Notes: generated by a model from the sequence alone, not told the origin. DNA of 64,000 nt from Streptomyces sp. NBC_00442 (GCF_036014195.1 NZ_CP107918.1:2170001-2234000); one strand, 5' to 3'. Shown: positions 52,499-62,392, counted from the first letter of the stretch. Program-made: numbers and translations.

Positions 52499-53824
52499 AT
52501 GACCGAAACGCCCGTGCACCACGCCCTCTGGCCCGCCCCTCTCGCGAGCAAAGCCGTCGACGCGACGGTCACCGTGCCCGGATCGAAATCGGTCACCAAT
52601 CGCGGTCTCGTCCTGGCCGCGCTTGCCGCCGAGCCCGGCTGGCTGCGCCGCCCCCTCCGCTCCCGCGACACCCTCCTGATGGCGGAGGCCCTGCGCACCC
52701 TGGGCGTCGGCATCGAGGAGGGCGTGGGCCCCGACGGCTCGGGCGAGGCCTGGCGCGTGATCCCGGCCGGCCTGCACGGACCGGCCACGATCGACGTCGG
52801 CAACGCCGGCACGGTCATGCGCTTCCTGCCCCCCGTCGCCGCCCTCGCCGACGGCCCCGTCCGCTTCGACGGCGACCCGCGTTCCTACGAGCGCCCGCTC
52901 GGCGGCGTGATCGACGGGCTGCGCGCGCTCGGGGCCCGCATCGACGACGACAACCGCGGCGCGCTCCCCCTGACCGTGCACGGCGCGGGCGCCCTCGAAG
53001 GCGGCCGGGTGGAGATCGACGCCTCGTCCAGCTCCCAGTTCGTGTCGTCCCTGCTGCTCTCCGCGCCGCGCTTCAACCAGGGAGTGGAGGTCCGCCACGT
53101 GGGCTCCGCCCTGCCGTCGATGCCGCACATCCGGATGACGGTCGACATGCTGCGCTGCGTCGGCGCCCAGGTCGACGAGCCGGAGACGGGCGGCGAGCCC
53201 AACGTGTGGCGCGTCACCCACTCCGCGCTGCTCGGCCGCGACCTGACCGTCGAGCCCGACCTCTCCAACGCCCAGCCGTTCCTGGCCGCCGCACTCATCA
53301 CCGGCGGCACCGTCGTGATCCCCGACTGGCCGGTGCGCACCACCCAGCCCGGCGACCAGTTGCGCGAGATCTTCACGGACATGGGCGGCAGCTGCCAACT
53401 CACCGACCGCGGGCTCGTGTTCGAGGGCTCCGGCCGCATCCACGGCATCGACGTGGACCTGAGCGAGGTGGGCGAGCTGACCCCGGGCATCGCGGCCGTC
53501 GCGGCGCTCGCCGACTCGCCCTCCACGCTGCGCGGCGTCGCGCATCTGCGACTGCACGAGACGGACCGCCTGGCCGCGCTCACCAAGGAGATCAACGAGC
53601 TCGGCGGCGATGTGACGGAGACGGAGGACGGGCTGCACATCCGCCCGCGCCCGCTGCACGGCGGCGTCTTCCACACCTACGACGACCACCGGATGGCGAC
53701 GGCCGGCGCGATCATCGGCCTCGCGGTCGACGGCGTGCAGATCGAGAACGTGGCGACGACGGCCAAGACGCTGCCCGACTTCCCCGACATGTGGAGTTCC
53801 ATGCTGGCGGGGCCGAGAAGCTGA
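52499..53824 (+). CDS. aroA: 3-phosphoshikimate 1-carboxyvinyltransferase (EPSP synthase)
   Basis: A 441-residue enzyme from ATG 52499 ([20 protein letters not shown]). It joins phosphoenolpyruvate to shikimate-3-phosphate in aromatic amino acid synthesis. Motifs are [18 protein letters not shown] (PGSKS), [17 protein letters not shown] (GNAGT), and [12 protein letters not shown]. The active-site Asp region is around [12 protein letters not shown]. The GNAGT signature differs from GNSGT of some plant-type enzymes but is normal in actinobacteria. It is followed 15 bases later by rsgA. Confidence 0.96.
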   Translation: MTETPVHHALWPAPLASKAVDATVTVPGSKSVTNRGLVLAALAAEPGWLRRPLRSRDTLLMAEALRTLGVGIEEGVGPDGSGEAWRVIPAGLHGPATIDVGNAGTVMRFLPPVAALADGPVRFDGDPRSYERPLGGVIDGLRALGARIDDDNRGALPLTVHGAGALEGGRVEIDASSSSQFVSSLLLSAPRFNQGVEVRHVGSALPSMPHIRMTVDMLRCVGAQVDEPETGGEPNVWRVTHSALLGRDLTVEPDLSNAQPFLAAALITGGTVVIPDWPVRTTQPGDQLREIFTDMGGSCQLTDRGLVFEGSGRIHGIDVDLSEVGELTPGIAAVAALADSPSTLRGVAHLRLHETDRLAALTKEINELGGDVTETEDGLHIRPRPLHGGVFHTYDDHRMATAGAIIGLAVDGVQIENVATTAKTLPDFPDMWSSMLAGPRS

Positions 53825-53839
53825 TCGGGGCCTGAGACC

Positions 53840-54853
53840 ATGCGCCGCTACGGCAAGAACCCGGACGAGGACGACATCCGCGTCCGCCCCAACCCCAAGG
53901 GCAACCGCCCCCGCACCAGCATCCGCCCCAAGCACGAGGACGCGGCCGAGGGCATGGTCCTCACCGTGGACCGCGGCCGGCTGACCTGCCTGGTCGGGGA
54001 GCGCACCATCCACGCCATGAAGGCCCGCGAACTGGGCCGCAAGGCGGCGGTGGTCGGCGACCGGGTCGACATCGTGGGCGACCTCACCGGAAACAAGGAC
54101 ACGCTCGCGCGGATCGTACGGATCGGCAAGCGCACCTCGGTCCTGCGGCGCACGGCCGACGACGACGACCCGTTCGAGCGCGTGGTGGTCGCCAACGCCG
54201 ACCAGCTCGCCATCGTCACCGCGCTCGCCGACCCCGAGCCGCGCCCGCGCCTCATCGACCGCTGTCTGGTGGCCGCGTACGACGGCGGCCTCACACCGCT
54301 CCTGGTCCTGACCAAGTCGGACCTGGCGCCGGCCGACGAACTCCTGGAGATGTACGGCGCGCTGGGCGTCCCCCATGTGGTCACCTCGCGCGAGGAGCTG
54401 TACGAGGGCGACGGGGCGGACCGGGTGCGCGAGCAACTGCACGGCCGGATCACGGCGTTCGTGGGCCACTCGGGCGTCGGCAAGACGACCCTGGTCAACG
54501 CGCTGGTACCGGAGGCGCAGCGACGCGTCACCGGCCACGTCAACGCCGTCACCGGGCGCGGCCGCCACACCACCACGTCGGCGCTCGCGCTGCCCCTGGA
54601 CAGCGTGGACGGCGGCTGGGTCGTCGACACCCCGGGCGTGCGGTCCTTCGGCCTGCACCACGTCGACCCGTCGCGGGTGATCCTCGCCTTCCCCGATCTC
54701 GTACCGGGCACCGAGAACTGTCCGCGCGCGTGCAGCCACGACGAGGCGGAGTGCGCGCTGGACCAGTGGGTGGCGGACGGGCACGCGGATCCGGCCCGGC
54801 TGTACTCGTTGCGCCGTCTGCTCGCGACACGGGAGCGACGCGAGGGGGACTGA
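53840..54853 (+). CDS. rsgA: Ribosome small-subunit GTPase A
   Basis: A 337-residue circularly permuted GTPase. An N-terminal OB fold (about 38-110) precedes the G domain, whose order is G4 (LLVLTKSDL), G5 region, G1 (GHSGVGKTTLVNAL), then G3 (DTPGVRSFG). A C-terminal zinc knuckle follows, ENCPRACSHDEAECAL. It assists maturation of the 30S subunit and is released on GTP hydrolysis. Adjacent to aroA, as in many streptomycetes. Confidence 0.94.
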   Translation: MRRYGKNPDEDDIRVRPNPKGNRPRTSIRPKHEDAAEGMVLTVDRGRLTCLVGERTIHAMKARELGRKAAVVGDRVDIVGDLTGNKDTLARIVRIGKRTSVLRRTADDDDPFERVVVANADQLAIVTALADPEPRPRLIDRCLVAAYDGGLTPLLVLTKSDLAPADELLEMYGALGVPHVVTSREELYEGDGADRVREQLHGRITAFVGHSGVGKTTLVNALVPEAQRRVTGHVNAVTGRGRHTTTSALALPLDSVDGGWVVDTPGVRSFGLHHVDPSRVILAFPDLVPGTENCPRACSHDEAECALDQWVADGHADPARLYSLRRLLATRERREGD

Positions 54854-54949
54854 CCGTGTCCACGGGCGGGTACGCGCCGTGCATTGCATAATCGCACCAG
54901 GTGTTGACCATGCAGTCAGCGACGAGACGCGTTGCGGGAGGCCCAGGAC

Positions 54950-55273
54950 ATGGCGTGGCTGCTGGTCGTGGTGGCGGGGATCCTCGAAACGGGGTTCGCC
55001 GTCTGCTTGAAGCTGTCGCACGGTTTCACCCGGCTGTGGCCGACGATCGCGTTCGCCTCGTTCGCGCTCGGCTCCTTCGGGCTGCTGACGCTGTCGCTGC
55101 GCAAGCTCGACGTGGGGCCCGCGTACGCGGTGTGGACGGGCATCGGGGCCGCGGGGACCGCCATCTACGGCATGGTCTTCCTCGGTGACGTGGTCTCGAC
55201 CCTGAAGCTGGTGTCGATCTCGCTGGTCATCGTGGGTGTGATCGGGTTGCAGATCTCGGGCTCGGCGCACTGA
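54950..55273 (+). CDS. SMR-family transporter, SugE/Gdx type
   Basis: A 107-residue protein from ATG 54950, with GGGAGG nine bases upstream. Four helices; the essential Glu is in VVAGILETGFAVCLKLS, and KLSHGFTRLWPTIAF resembles SugE/Gdx (guanidinium exporters) more than EmrE/Qac. It works as a dual-topology dimer. No clear guanidine riboswitch is visible upstream, and no guanidine-metabolism gene is nearby, so substrate assignment is by homology only. Confidence 0.87.
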   Translation: MAWLLVVVAGILETGFAVCLKLSHGFTRLWPTIAFASFALGSFGLLTLSLRKLDVGPAYAVWTGIGAAGTAIYGMVFLGDVVSTLKLVSISLVIVGVIGLQISGSAH

Positions 55274-55338
55274 TCCGTGCCCTGGGGTCCGCTGAAGGAA
55301 CGTCACGTCGGGCGCCGCGTCAGGCCCCCGCTCCCGCG

Positions 55339-55971
55339 TCACCCGTCGAGTCGCTGTCCCAGCGCGCGTCCGGGCGGTCCGGCGAGCACCGCGCGCAGGT
55401 ACCCGGCGTGGCCCTCGGCCCGCACGGCCGGCGCCACCGCGAAGGACAGGCCGAGCCGCACCGCCGTCTCGCAGTAGCGGCCGAGCTCCACCGGGTCGGT
55501 GCCCGGCATCTGCGGCCCGATGGCAACGAGCGCCCTGTCCCGTACGGCGGCGACCAGGTCGGCCGGGTCCGGCACACCCGCGTCGGCCCGGCGCTGGGCG
55601 GGCACGGCGGAGACGGAGGGCGCGGTCCGGGCCGAGGGCGCGGGGAGCCGCTCGCTCCAGCCGCCCGTGAGCAGGGCCCGCACCAGGGCGCTGGAGCGGG
55701 CCGAGACGAGCGTCCACTCCGCCACGCGGACCATGCGTTCGGCGGGCCCGGCGGGCTCGGCGAGCGCTCTGTCGACGCCGCGCAGATAAACATCGGCCTC
55801 CCTGCGCACCAGCGCGCGGGCGAGGCCCTCCTTGCTGCCGAACTCGTTGTAGAGGGTCTGTCGTGAGACCCCGGCGCGGGACGCCACGTCCACCATGCGC
55901 ACCCCCGGCCAGGGCAGTCCTGCGAGCGCCGAGAGAGCGGCGTCCAGTAGGGATTCCCGCGCTGTGGGCAT
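55339..55971 (-). CDS. TetR-family regulator
   Basis: A 210-residue protein from ATG 55971 (MPTARESLLDAALSALAGLP). The helix-turn-helix is VRMVDVASRAGVSRQTLYNEFGSKEGL (landmarks VASRAGVSRQTLYNEFGSK). The C-terminal domain is unremarkable. It is divergent from hisN (157 bases between starts) and converges with the SMR gene, so it may control the SMR transporter or an unlinked target. No clear palindromic operator was found in the gap. Confidence 0.82.
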   Translation of the reverse strand: MPTARESLLDAALSALAGLPWPGVRMVDVASRAGVSRQTLYNEFGSKEGLARALVRREADVYLRGVDRALAEPAGPAERMVRVAEWTLVSARSSALVRALLTGGWSERLPAPSARTAPSVSAVPAQRRADAGVPDPADLVAAVRDRALVAIGPQMPGTDPVELGRYCETAVRLGLSFAVAPAVRAEGHAGYLRAVLAGPPGRALGQRLDG

Positions 55972-56127
55972 CGCCGCCTCCCGGCCCCCCGACCGCGTGC
56001 GGGCGGCTCCGCGTTCAGGGTTGACGCGCGCGCGAGGAGTGTCAAGGGGCGCTGGGGGCGGTCGTGGGGGCGTCCCGGAGTGCGGGCGCCGTGGCCCGCA
56101 CCGCGGGCGGTCGCTACGGTGGTGGCC

Positions 56128-56934
56128 ATGCCCGACTATCACGATGATCTGCGCCTCGCCCACGTCCTCGCGGACGCCGCCGACGCGGCCACCATGGACC
56201 GGTTCAAGGCGCTCGACCTGGTGGTCGAGACCAAGCCCGACATGACGCCGGTGAGCGAGGCCGACAAGGCGGCCGAGGAGGTCATCCGGGGGCATCTGCA
56301 ACGGGCGCGGCCGCGTGACGCGATCCTCGGCGAGGAGTACGGCCTGGAGGGAACGGGCCCGCGGCGCTGGGTGGTCGACCCGATCGACGGCACCAAGAAC
56401 TATGTACGCGGCGTGCCGGTGTGGGCGACCCTGATCTCGCTGATGGAGGCCGGCGAGAACGGCTTCCAGCCGGTGGTCGGCGTCGTGTCGGCGCCCGCCC
56501 TGAACCGGCGCTGGTGGGCGGCGAAGGGCCATGGCGCGTTCACCGGACGCAGCCTGACCTCGGCGAGCCGCCTGAAGGTCTCCAGCGTCTCCGAGCTGGC
56601 CGACGCCTCGTTCTCGTACTCCTCGCTGAGCGGCTGGGAGGAGCGGGGCAAGCTCGACGACTTCCTCGACCTGACCCGGGAGTGCTGGCGCACCCGGGCG
56701 TACGGCGACTTCTGGCCGTACATGATGGTCGCCGAGGGCTCGGTGGACTTCTGCGCGGAGCCCGAGCTGTCGATGTGGGACATGGCGGCCAATGTGATCG
56801 TGGTGCAGGAGGCCGGGGGCGTCTTCACCGGCCTCGACGGTCGGGCCGGCCCGCACAGCGGCAACGCGGCGGCGTCCAACGGCCTGCTCCACGAGGAGCT
56901 GCTCGGCTACCTGGGCGACGCGCCGCAGTCCTGA
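56128..56934 (+). CDS. hisN: Histidinol-phosphate phosphatase, inositol-monophosphatase type
   Basis: A 268-residue protein from ATG 56128 (MPDYHDDLRLAHVLADAADA). Mg-binding motifs are AILGEEYGL (GEE), WVVDPIDGTKNYVRG (DPIDGT), and the late ELSMWDMAANVIVVQEAGG (WD). HisN-type enzymes act in histidine synthesis. Other IMPases (inositol or AMP phosphatases) look similar, but length and synteny with the S. coelicolor hisN gene near aroA-rsgA favour this call. Confidence 0.85.
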   Translation: MPDYHDDLRLAHVLADAADAATMDRFKALDLVVETKPDMTPVSEADKAAEEVIRGHLQRARPRDAILGEEYGLEGTGPRRWVVDPIDGTKNYVRGVPVWATLISLMEAGENGFQPVVGVVSAPALNRRWWAAKGHGAFTGRSLTSASRLKVSSVSELADASFSYSSLSGWEERGKLDDFLDLTRECWRTRAYGDFWPYMMVAEGSVDFCAEPELSMWDMAANVIVVQEAGGVFTGLDGRAGPHSGNAAASNGLLHEELLGYLGDAPQS

Positions 56935-56950
56935 CGGAGGACGGCACGGG

Positions 56951-56995
56951 AGCGGCCGTGGGTGGAGCGGCCGTGGGTGGAGCGGCTGTGGGTGG
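56951..56995. repeat. Three 15-bp tandem repeats
   Basis: AGCGGCCGTGGGTGG occurs at 56951-56965 and 56966-56980, then AGCGGCTGTGGGTGG at 56981-56995. A partial fourth copy follows. It is in the hisN-CBS intergenic gap, 17 bases past the hisN stop. No gene is visible in the remaining 230 bases of that gap. Confidence 0.85.
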
Positions 56996-57225
56996 AGCCG
57001 ACGGAAGCCGTCGGGAGCGGGCGGGCGCGTGTCACGGCTGAGGTCCCGGAGGGGCGTGAGTCGTACTTTTACGCGCCCCTCAACTGACCTCTACTCAGCC
57101 CTTGTTGACGGCCGGTCGTGATGCGACTCTAGGAGTTCCCCCACTTGTGAACGTGTGAATTCCTTTCGGAGCGGGCTCCGTTCGCCGCGCCGGAAGTCGA
57201 ATCCACCCAGGAGGTGGCTCCTTTC

Positions 57226-57624
57226 ATGCTCGTCCGTGACGCCATGAGCACGATGGTCCTCACCATCGGTCCCGCCCACTCTCTCCGCCAGGCGGCCCGC
57301 CTGATGTCCGCGCGCCGGGTCGGCGCGGCCATCGTCCTCGACCCCGACACCAGCGGCCTCGGCATCCTCACCGAACGCGACATCCTCAACTCCGTCGGTC
57401 TGGGGCAGGACCCCGACCACGAGACGGCCGGCACGCACACCACCACCGACGTCGTCTTCGCGGCGCCGGCCTGGACGCTGATCGAGGCGGCCGAGGCCAT
57501 GACGCACGGCGGTTTCCGTCATCTCATCGTCCTCGACGGTCACGGCCCGGTCGGCATCGTCTCGGTCCGCGACATCATCCGCTGCTGGGCCCCGGCACGC
57601 CGCGAGAGCGCGCTGACCGGCTGA
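57226..57624 (+). CDS. Two-CBS-domain protein
   Basis: A 132-residue protein from ATG 57226; AGGAGG is 11 bases upstream, which also sits just before an in-frame GTG at 57214. The first CBS motif is RLMSARRVGAAIVLDPD...GILTERDIL and the second AMTHGGFRHLIVLDGHGPVGIVSVRDII. Such Bateman modules bind adenine nucleotides and regulate partners; no partner enzyme is encoded here. It converges with the catalase gene across a terminator. Confidence 0.88.
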   Translation: MLVRDAMSTMVLTIGPAHSLRQAARLMSARRVGAAIVLDPDTSGLGILTERDILNSVGLGQDPDHETAGTHTTTDVVFAAPAWTLIEAAEAMTHGGFRHLIVLDGHGPVGIVSVRDIIRCWAPARRESALTG

Positions 57625-57663
57625 GACCCCTCCACTCGGCCCAGGCAGCGCGCCGGCGTACGC

Positions 57664-57699
57664 CAGAAGGCCGGACCCCCAAGGGAATCCGGCCTTCTG
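57664..57699. terminator. Bidirectional terminator between CBS gene and catalase
   Basis: CAGAAGGCCGGA (57664-57675) pairs perfectly with TCCGGCCTTCTG (57688-57699). It lies between convergent genes. Confidence 0.8.
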
Positions 57700-57724
57700 T
57701 TCACCCTCGGCAGGCGAGCGCGAA

Positions 57725-59176
57725 TCAGCCGCGAAGGGCCTGGACCGCGGCTTCGAGCCGCTTGCCGAAGTCGGCGTCCGCCTGGCGGAAGTTGTTGATC
57801 GCGCGCTCGGCGATGTCGTCGCGCGACACCTTGGCGATGAATCCGGCCAGGTTGTCGATCAGCCGGGCCTTCTCGTCCTCGGAGTAGAGCCGGTAGAGGT
57901 TTCCGGCCTGCACGAAGTCGTTGTCCTCGGCGTGCACCGGCGCGACCGTACTGCCGGTGACACCGGTGACCTGGCTGCCCTGCCACAGCGGGCGGTCGGT
58001 CTGGAAGGGGCCGCCGAAGCTGTTGGGCTCGTAGTTCTTCGCGCCCTTGTGGCGGCCGTCGTACAGGTGGCCGTCACGGGAGTTGGTGCGCGCCTCGGTG
58101 GCGTGCGGGCGGTTCACCGGCAGGTGGTCGGCGTTGATGCCGACGCGGTAGCGGTGGGCGTCTCCGTAGGCGAAGAGCCGGCCCTGGAGCATCTTGTCCG
58201 GCGAGGGGCCGATGCCGGGCACGAAGTGCGCGGGGCTGAAGACCGACTGCTCGACCTCGGCGAAGATGTTCTCCGGGTTGCGGTTGAGCTCCAGCTTGCC
58301 GATCTCGATCAGCGGATAGTCCGCGTGCGGCCACACCTTGGTGAGGTCGAACGGGTTGAAGCGGTACGTCGCCGCGTCCGCCTCCGGCATGATCTGCACC
58401 TGCACGGTCCACGACGGGAAGTCCCCGCGTTCGATGGCCTCGCGCAGATCGCGCTGGTGGCTGTCCGGGTCCTCGCCGGCGAGCTTGTTGGCCTCGTCCT
58501 GGGTGAGGTTCTTGATCCCCTGGTCGGTCTTGAAGTGGTACTTGACCCAGAAGACCTCGCCGGCCTCGTTGGTCCACTGGAACGTGTGCGAGCCGAAGCC
58601 GTTCATGTGCCGCAGCGTCGCCGGGATGCCGCGGTCGCCGAAGAGCCACGTCACCTGGTGGGTGCTCTCGGGGCTCAGGCCCCAGAAGTCCCACACGTTG
58701 TCGGCTTCCTGGCTGCCCGTGTACGGGTCGCGCTTCTGCGTGTGGATGAAGTCGGGGAACTTGATGGCGTCCTTGATGAAGAAGACGGGCGTGTTGTTGC
58801 CGACCAGGTCGTAGTTCCCCTCCTCCGTGTAGAACTTCAGCGCGAAGCCGCGGGGATCGCGCACGGCGTCGGCCGAGCCGAGGTTGCCGGCCACGGTGGA
58901 GAAACGCAGGAAGGTCTCGGTCTGCTTGCCGACCTCGGAGAGGAACGCGGCGCGCGTCCACTGCGATACGTCACGGGTGACGGTGAAGGTGCCGTACGCA
59001 CCGGCGCCACGGGCGTGCACGATGCGCTCCGGGATGCGCTCGCGGTTGAAGTGGGCGAGCTTCTCCAGAAGCGACTGGTCCTGGATCAGGACCGGGCCGC
59101 CGACGCCCGCGGTCGCGCTGTTCTGGTTGTCGGCGACCGGCGCTCCGGCCTCCGTCGTAAGCGGTCCCTGTGTCAC
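57725..59176 (-). CDS. catA: Monofunctional haem catalase
   Basis: A 483-residue clade-3 catalase. GTG 59176 ([17 protein letters not shown]) is chosen because CAGGAGG is five bases upstream; ATG 59194 is an alternative. The active-site motif is [20 protein letters not shown] (distal His), with the distal Asn in [13 protein letters not shown]. The proximal Tyr motif is [14 protein letters not shown]. It decomposes hydrogen peroxide in the cytoplasm. It is divergent from catR, with a CatR-type palindrome in the gap, and is the major vegetative catalase in S. coelicolor. Confidence 0.95.
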   Translation of the reverse strand: MTQGPLTTEAGAPVADNQNSATAGVGGPVLIQDQSLLEKLAHFNRERIPERIVHARGAGAYGTFTVTRDVSQWTRAAFLSEVGKQTETFLRFSTVAGNLGSADAVRDPRGFALKFYTEEGNYDLVGNNTPVFFIKDAIKFPDFIHTQKRDPYTGSQEADNVWDFWGLSPESTHQVTWLFGDRGIPATLRHMNGFGSHTFQWTNEAGEVFWVKYHFKTDQGIKNLTQDEANKLAGEDPDSHQRDLREAIERGDFPSWTVQVQIMPEADAATYRFNPFDLTKVWPHADYPLIEIGKLELNRNPENIFAEVEQSVFSPAHFVPGIGPSPDKMLQGRLFAYGDAHRYRVGINADHLPVNRPHATEARTNSRDGHLYDGRHKGAKNYEPNSFGGPFQTDRPLWQGSQVTGVTGSTVAPVHAEDNDFVQAGNLYRLYSEDEKARLIDNLAGFIAKVSRDDIAERAINNFRQADADFGKRLEAAVQALRG

Positions 59177-59236
59177 GTGCGCCTCCTGCGTCATGTCCTG
59201 CGTGTCCTGTCCCTCGGGTCTACCGGAATCGATCCT

Positions 59237-59250
59237 ACAATGGACATTGT
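59237..59250. promoter_or_regulatory. CatR (Fur-family) operator palindrome
   Basis: ACAATGGACATTGT is a perfect 6-bp inverted repeat with a GA centre, and a further half-site ACAATG lies at 59270-59275. The site is about 60 bases from the catA start and 70 from catR, so it can control both. Confidence 0.75.
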
Positions 59251-59320
59251 CTAAGTCAAACAATGATCCAAACCCACACCTGTTCGGAACTGGGCCTCTC
59301 CCCCTGTTAGGCTGGTGTCC

Positions 59321-59737
59321 ATGAGTGACCTGTTGGAGCGATTGCGTGGCCGCGGCTGGCGGATGACCGCACAGCGGCGCGTCGTGGCCGAGGTCCTGAA
59401 CGGCGACCACGTCCACCTGACGGCCGACGAAGTGCACGCGCGCGCGGTGAAGCGACTGCCCGAGATCTCCCGGGCCACGGTCTACAACACGCTGGGCGAG
59501 CTGGTGACGCTCGGCGAGATCCTCGAGGTCTCCACCGACCGCCGCGCCAAGCGCTACGACCCGAACGCGCACCGCCCCCACCAGCACCTGGTGTGCGCCC
59601 AGTGCGGCGCGATCCGCGACGTCCACCCGCAGGGCAACCCGCTGGCGGACCTTCCCGACAGCGAGCGCTTCGGCTTCACGATCGCGGCGGTCGAGGTCAC
59701 CTACCGCGGCACCTGCCCCAACTGCGCCGCGGCCTGA
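59321..59737 (+). CDS. catR: Peroxide-responsive Fur-family repressor CatR
   Basis: A 138-residue Fur/PerR protein from ATG 59321. The winged helix has [15 protein letters not shown] and [14 protein letters not shown]. The regulatory metal site has [14 protein letters not shown] (H-x-H, CxxC) and the structural Zn pair is closed by CPNCAAA. Divergent catalase and the shared palindrome identify it as CatR, which represses catA and itself until peroxide oxidises it. Confidence 0.93.
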   Translation: MSDLLERLRGRGWRMTAQRRVVAEVLNGDHVHLTADEVHARAVKRLPEISRATVYNTLGELVTLGEILEVSTDRRAKRYDPNAHRPHQHLVCAQCGAIRDVHPQGNPLADLPDSERFGFTIAAVEVTYRGTCPNCAAA

Positions 59738-59770
59738 CCGCGAGGGACCGGAACGGACCAGAACACAGGA

Positions 59771-59801
59771 GAAGCCCTCCGGCCGTCGGCCGGAGGGCTT
59801 C
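59771..59801 (+). terminator. Terminator of catR
   Basis: GAAGCCCTCCGGCC (59771-59784) pairs perfectly with GGCCGGAGGGCTTC (59788-59801), followed by TTT. Confidence 0.85.
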
Positions 59802-59900
59802 TTTCCTGTGCCCCCCGGCGCCCGTCGCCCCGCACCCGCGACGCGCCCACACACGACGGGGCGGCACACGACGGAGAGCACACGATGGGGCGGCACACGA

Positions 59901-59935
59901 CTGAGGCCCGAATCCTCAAAGGATTCGGGCCTCAG
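59901..59935 (-). terminator. Terminator of the first initiator tRNA gene
   Basis: CTGAGGCCCGAATCCT (59901-59916) pairs perfectly with 59920-59935. It lies 8 bases past the tRNA 3' end on the minus strand. Confidence 0.85.
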
Positions 59936-59943
59936 TCTGCAAG

Positions 59944-60017
59944 TAGCGGGGACAGGATTTGAACCTGCGACCTCTGGGTTATGAGCCCAGCGAGCTACCG
60001 AGCTGCTCCACCCCGCG
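59944..60017 (-). tRNA. Initiator tRNA-fMet (CAT), copy 1
   Basis: A 74-nt tRNA without encoded CCA. On the minus strand it begins CGCGGGGTGGAGC and has the anticodon loop CTCATAA (anticodon CAT). Initiator hallmarks are visible: an unpaired 1-72 position (C against T) and three consecutive G-C pairs (GGG/CCC) next to the anticodon loop. The T arm contains GGTTCAAATCC. Confidence 0.95.
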
Positions 60018-60140
60018 TCGGTGAACCCAACCTTACGGGACGGCACCGACCAGCGCAAATCTGTTCCCCTGGGGCCGGCGGAGATCCCAGGGAGAGCCGG
60101 AGAGAGTCCGCCGAGGGTGCGTCCATCGGCCGGGCAATCG

Positions 60141-61973
60141 CTAGGCCGTGAGCTCCTGGTGCAGTGCCTCGCGCAGCCGCGCCGCACGCTCAGCGACCTC
60201 CGCGGGACCGAGCTCGACCGCCCTCGCGCACCACCGCTGCCCCTCGGTCAGCTCGCCGTGGCGGGCGGCGAGCAGGGCGAGGCGCAGCGCCGCCCTGCCG
60301 TGTCCGGCGTGGGCGGCGCGGGTCCACCACAGGGCCGCCTCGCGCTCGCGGCCCTCGCGGGCGAGCAGAAGCCCGAGGTTGAACGCGCCGTTGCGGCTGC
60401 CCGCCTCGGCCGCCTCCCCGTACCAGCGCGCGGCCGCCTCCAGGTCTCCCCTCGCAGCGGCCAGCATGCCGACCCGCACCTGGGCGCGGCGGTGCCCCTG
60501 CTGCGCGGCGCGCTCGTACCACTCCTCGCACTCGGTCTTCTCGGCCATCGGCTCGCCGAGCGCGGGCGGGCCGGGCGGCGGCTGGCGCGCGTCGAGGACG
60601 GTGGCGAGCCGGAAGGCGGCCTCGGCGCTGCCGCCGCCCGCCGCGCACCGCAGATGCCGCTCGGCGGCCTGCTCCTCCCCGTCCCGCAGCAGTGCGATGC
60701 CGACCTGGAGGGCGGCGTCGGTGTGCCCGGCGGCCGCGGCACGCTCGTACCACTTCAGGGCCGTGCGGTCGTCGTCGCGGCCCGCGAAGAGGATGCCGAG
60801 GTTGAAGGCGGCGTCCACACTGCCGGCCTCGGCCGCCTTGGAGAACCAGGGCTCCGCGCCGGTCGCGTCGCCGGCCTGGAGCAGCAGGATCGCGAGCGCG
60901 TTGGCGGCCTCCCGGTGCCCGCTGTAGGCGGCCCTGCGGTACCACTGCTCGGCCTGGGCCGTGCGGTTCTGGGCGGCGCAGAGCAGCCCCAGGTTGTACG
61001 CCCCGTTGACATCGCCCGCGGTCATGGCGGCCCGGTACCACCGCTCGGCGGTCTGCTGCTCCCCGCGGGCGGCGTGCAGCGCGCCGAGCGCGTTGGCGGC
61101 GTTGCCGTCGCCGTCCTGGGCGGCGCGCAGCCACCACACGGCGGCGCTCTCCTCGTCGCCCGCGTCGCGCAGCAGGAAGCCGAGCGCGCAGGCGGCCTTC
61201 GCCTCGCCGTCCTTGGCGGAGGTCAGGTACCAGCGGCCCGCTTCCTTCAGCTCGCCGCGCTTCTCCAGGATCGCGCCGAGGTGCAGGGCGGCGCGGCGGT
61301 GTCCGCGCGCGGCGGCCTGCCGGTACCAGGGCTCGGCCTCGTCACCGGCGCTCTCGCCCTCCGGCGCCGGGGCGACAGCGATGTCACCGGGCCCCTCGCC
61401 GGCCGGTTCGGCCTCGCCGCGCCGGTCGATGAGCCGCGCCAGGCGGTACGCGGCCTCGCGGTGCCCCTGCTCGGCCGCGGCGCGCAGCCAGCGCTCGGCG
61501 CCCACGTCGCTGCGGTGCTCCAGGAGGTCGGCGAGCGCGTACGCGCCGAGCGCGTGGCCCTGCTCCGCGGACTGGCGCAGCCAGTATTCGGCGGCCGGCT
61601 CGTCGCCCCGCTCGCGGTAGTGGCGGCCGAGCGCGTGCGCCGCCGCGGCGGATCCCGCGACGGCGGCGATGCGCCACCAGCCGGCCGCCTCGTCCGTATA
61701 GCCGCGCTGGTGGAGCAGGACGCCCAGGTTGTTGGCCGCGGCCCGGTCGCCCTCGGCGGTGGCGCCGCGCAGATAGGGCTCGGCGCTGTCGAGGTCGCCG
61801 CGGCGCAGCAGCAGGGAGCCGAGGACGCTCATGGACTCGGCATCGCCGCCGTCGGCCGCACGCCGGTGCCGCGCCTCGGTCTCGGCGTCAGCGGTGTCAG
61901 CATCCTCATCGGAGCGTGTCTGCACAAACCGCCCTGTTTCCAACAGAGTTGCCCTGTCCCCCATAAATACCAT
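60141..61973 (-). CDS. Sel1/TPR-repeat protein
   Basis: A 610-residue protein made almost entirely of about fifteen Sel1-like helical repeats of 35-38 residues. Typical units are [25 protein letters not shown] (landmarks AYNLGLL and AEQWYRRAA) and [22 protein letters not shown]. There is no signal peptide or membrane segment. It is a scaffold-type solenoid likely to bind protein partners; no enzymatic domain is present. ATG 61973 lacks a ribosome-binding site; ATG 61964 is possible. GGTATACC upstream (about 62008) could be part of the promoter. Confidence 0.82.
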   Translation of the reverse strand: MVFMGDRATLLETGRFVQTRSDEDADTADAETEARHRRAADGGDAESMSVLGSLLLRRGDLDSAEPYLRGATAEGDRAAANNLGVLLHQRGYTDEAAGWWRIAAVAGSAAAAHALGRHYRERGDEPAAEYWLRQSAEQGHALGAYALADLLEHRSDVGAERWLRAAAEQGHREAAYRLARLIDRRGEAEPAGEGPGDIAVAPAPEGESAGDEAEPWYRQAAARGHRRAALHLGAILEKRGELKEAGRWYLTSAKDGEAKAACALGFLLRDAGDEESAAVWWLRAAQDGDGNAANALGALHAARGEQQTAERWYRAAMTAGDVNGAYNLGLLCAAQNRTAQAEQWYRRAAYSGHREAANALAILLLQAGDATGAEPWFSKAAEAGSVDAAFNLGILFAGRDDDRTALKWYERAAAAGHTDAALQVGIALLRDGEEQAAERHLRCAAGGGSAEAAFRLATVLDARQPPPGPPALGEPMAEKTECEEWYERAAQQGHRRAQVRVGMLAAARGDLEAAARWYGEAAEAGSRNGAFNLGLLLAREGREREAALWWTRAAHAGHGRAALRLALLAARHGELTEGQRWCARAVELGPAEVAERAARLREALHQELTA

Positions 61974-62193
61974 CGTCGCACCACCCGCAACCGGCGTACA
62001 CCTGGTATACCGCAGCTCGTGAGGTCACTTCAGCGTTTTGTCGACATGCCCACAGAGAGACACACCAAACCCCGTGTACCCCAACTCCCCCCGACAAGAC
62101 AAGATTTCACGCCATCGGGTTCCAGCCACCGGTTGTCGGACGCCGAACAACGAACAAACGTCGGACTTCCTGGGCGGCACGGGGCCCGGACGC

Positions 62194-62233
62194 GACGAGG
62201 GCCCGGATCCTTGAAAGGATCCGGGCCCTCGTC
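62194..62233 (-). terminator. Terminator of the second initiator tRNA gene
   Basis: A perfect 18-bp stem joins 62194-62211 and 62216-62233, around TGAA. It lies just past the tRNA 3' end. The sequence differs from the terminator of copy 1. Confidence 0.85.
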
Positions 62234-62239
62234 AGTGAG

Positions 62240-62313
62240 TAGCGGGGACAGGATTTGAACCTGCGACCTCTGGGTTATGAGCCCAGCGAGCTACCGAGCT
62301 GCTCCACCCCGCG
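62240..62313 (-). tRNA. Initiator tRNA-fMet (CAT), copy 2
   Basis: The sequence is identical to copy 1 over all 74 bases, with the same C1-T72 mismatch and GGG/CCC anticodon stem. Flanks differ apart from CGCGTCGGT directly 5' of both genes. The two copies are 2.3 kb apart with the Sel1 gene between, all on the minus strand. Confidence 0.95.
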
Positions 62314-62353
62314 TCGGTAAACACCACGCTACCACGGGGGCGGGGCCGCTCCC

Positions 62354-62392
62354 GACCGGAGCCGACCTCGTCTGCGCAGGTCAGCTCCGGTC
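62354..62392 (-). terminator. Terminator of the UPF0182 gene
   Basis: GACCGGAGCCGACCT (62354-62368) pairs with AGGTCAGCTCCGGTC (62378-62392), with one mismatch. It is 9 bases past the UPF0182 stop. Confidence 0.75.

Noticed and set aside
54854..54949. Guanidine riboswitch upstream of the SugE/Gdx-like gene
   Set aside because: ACGA and ACGC words are present near 54921-54930 but no pair of hairpins with ACGR loops can be drawn.
52469..55717. A 1082-codon minus-strand open frame opposite aroA, rsgA and the SMR gene
   Set aside because: It is a typical GC-rich antisense shadow of three well-identified genes, with no motif of its own.
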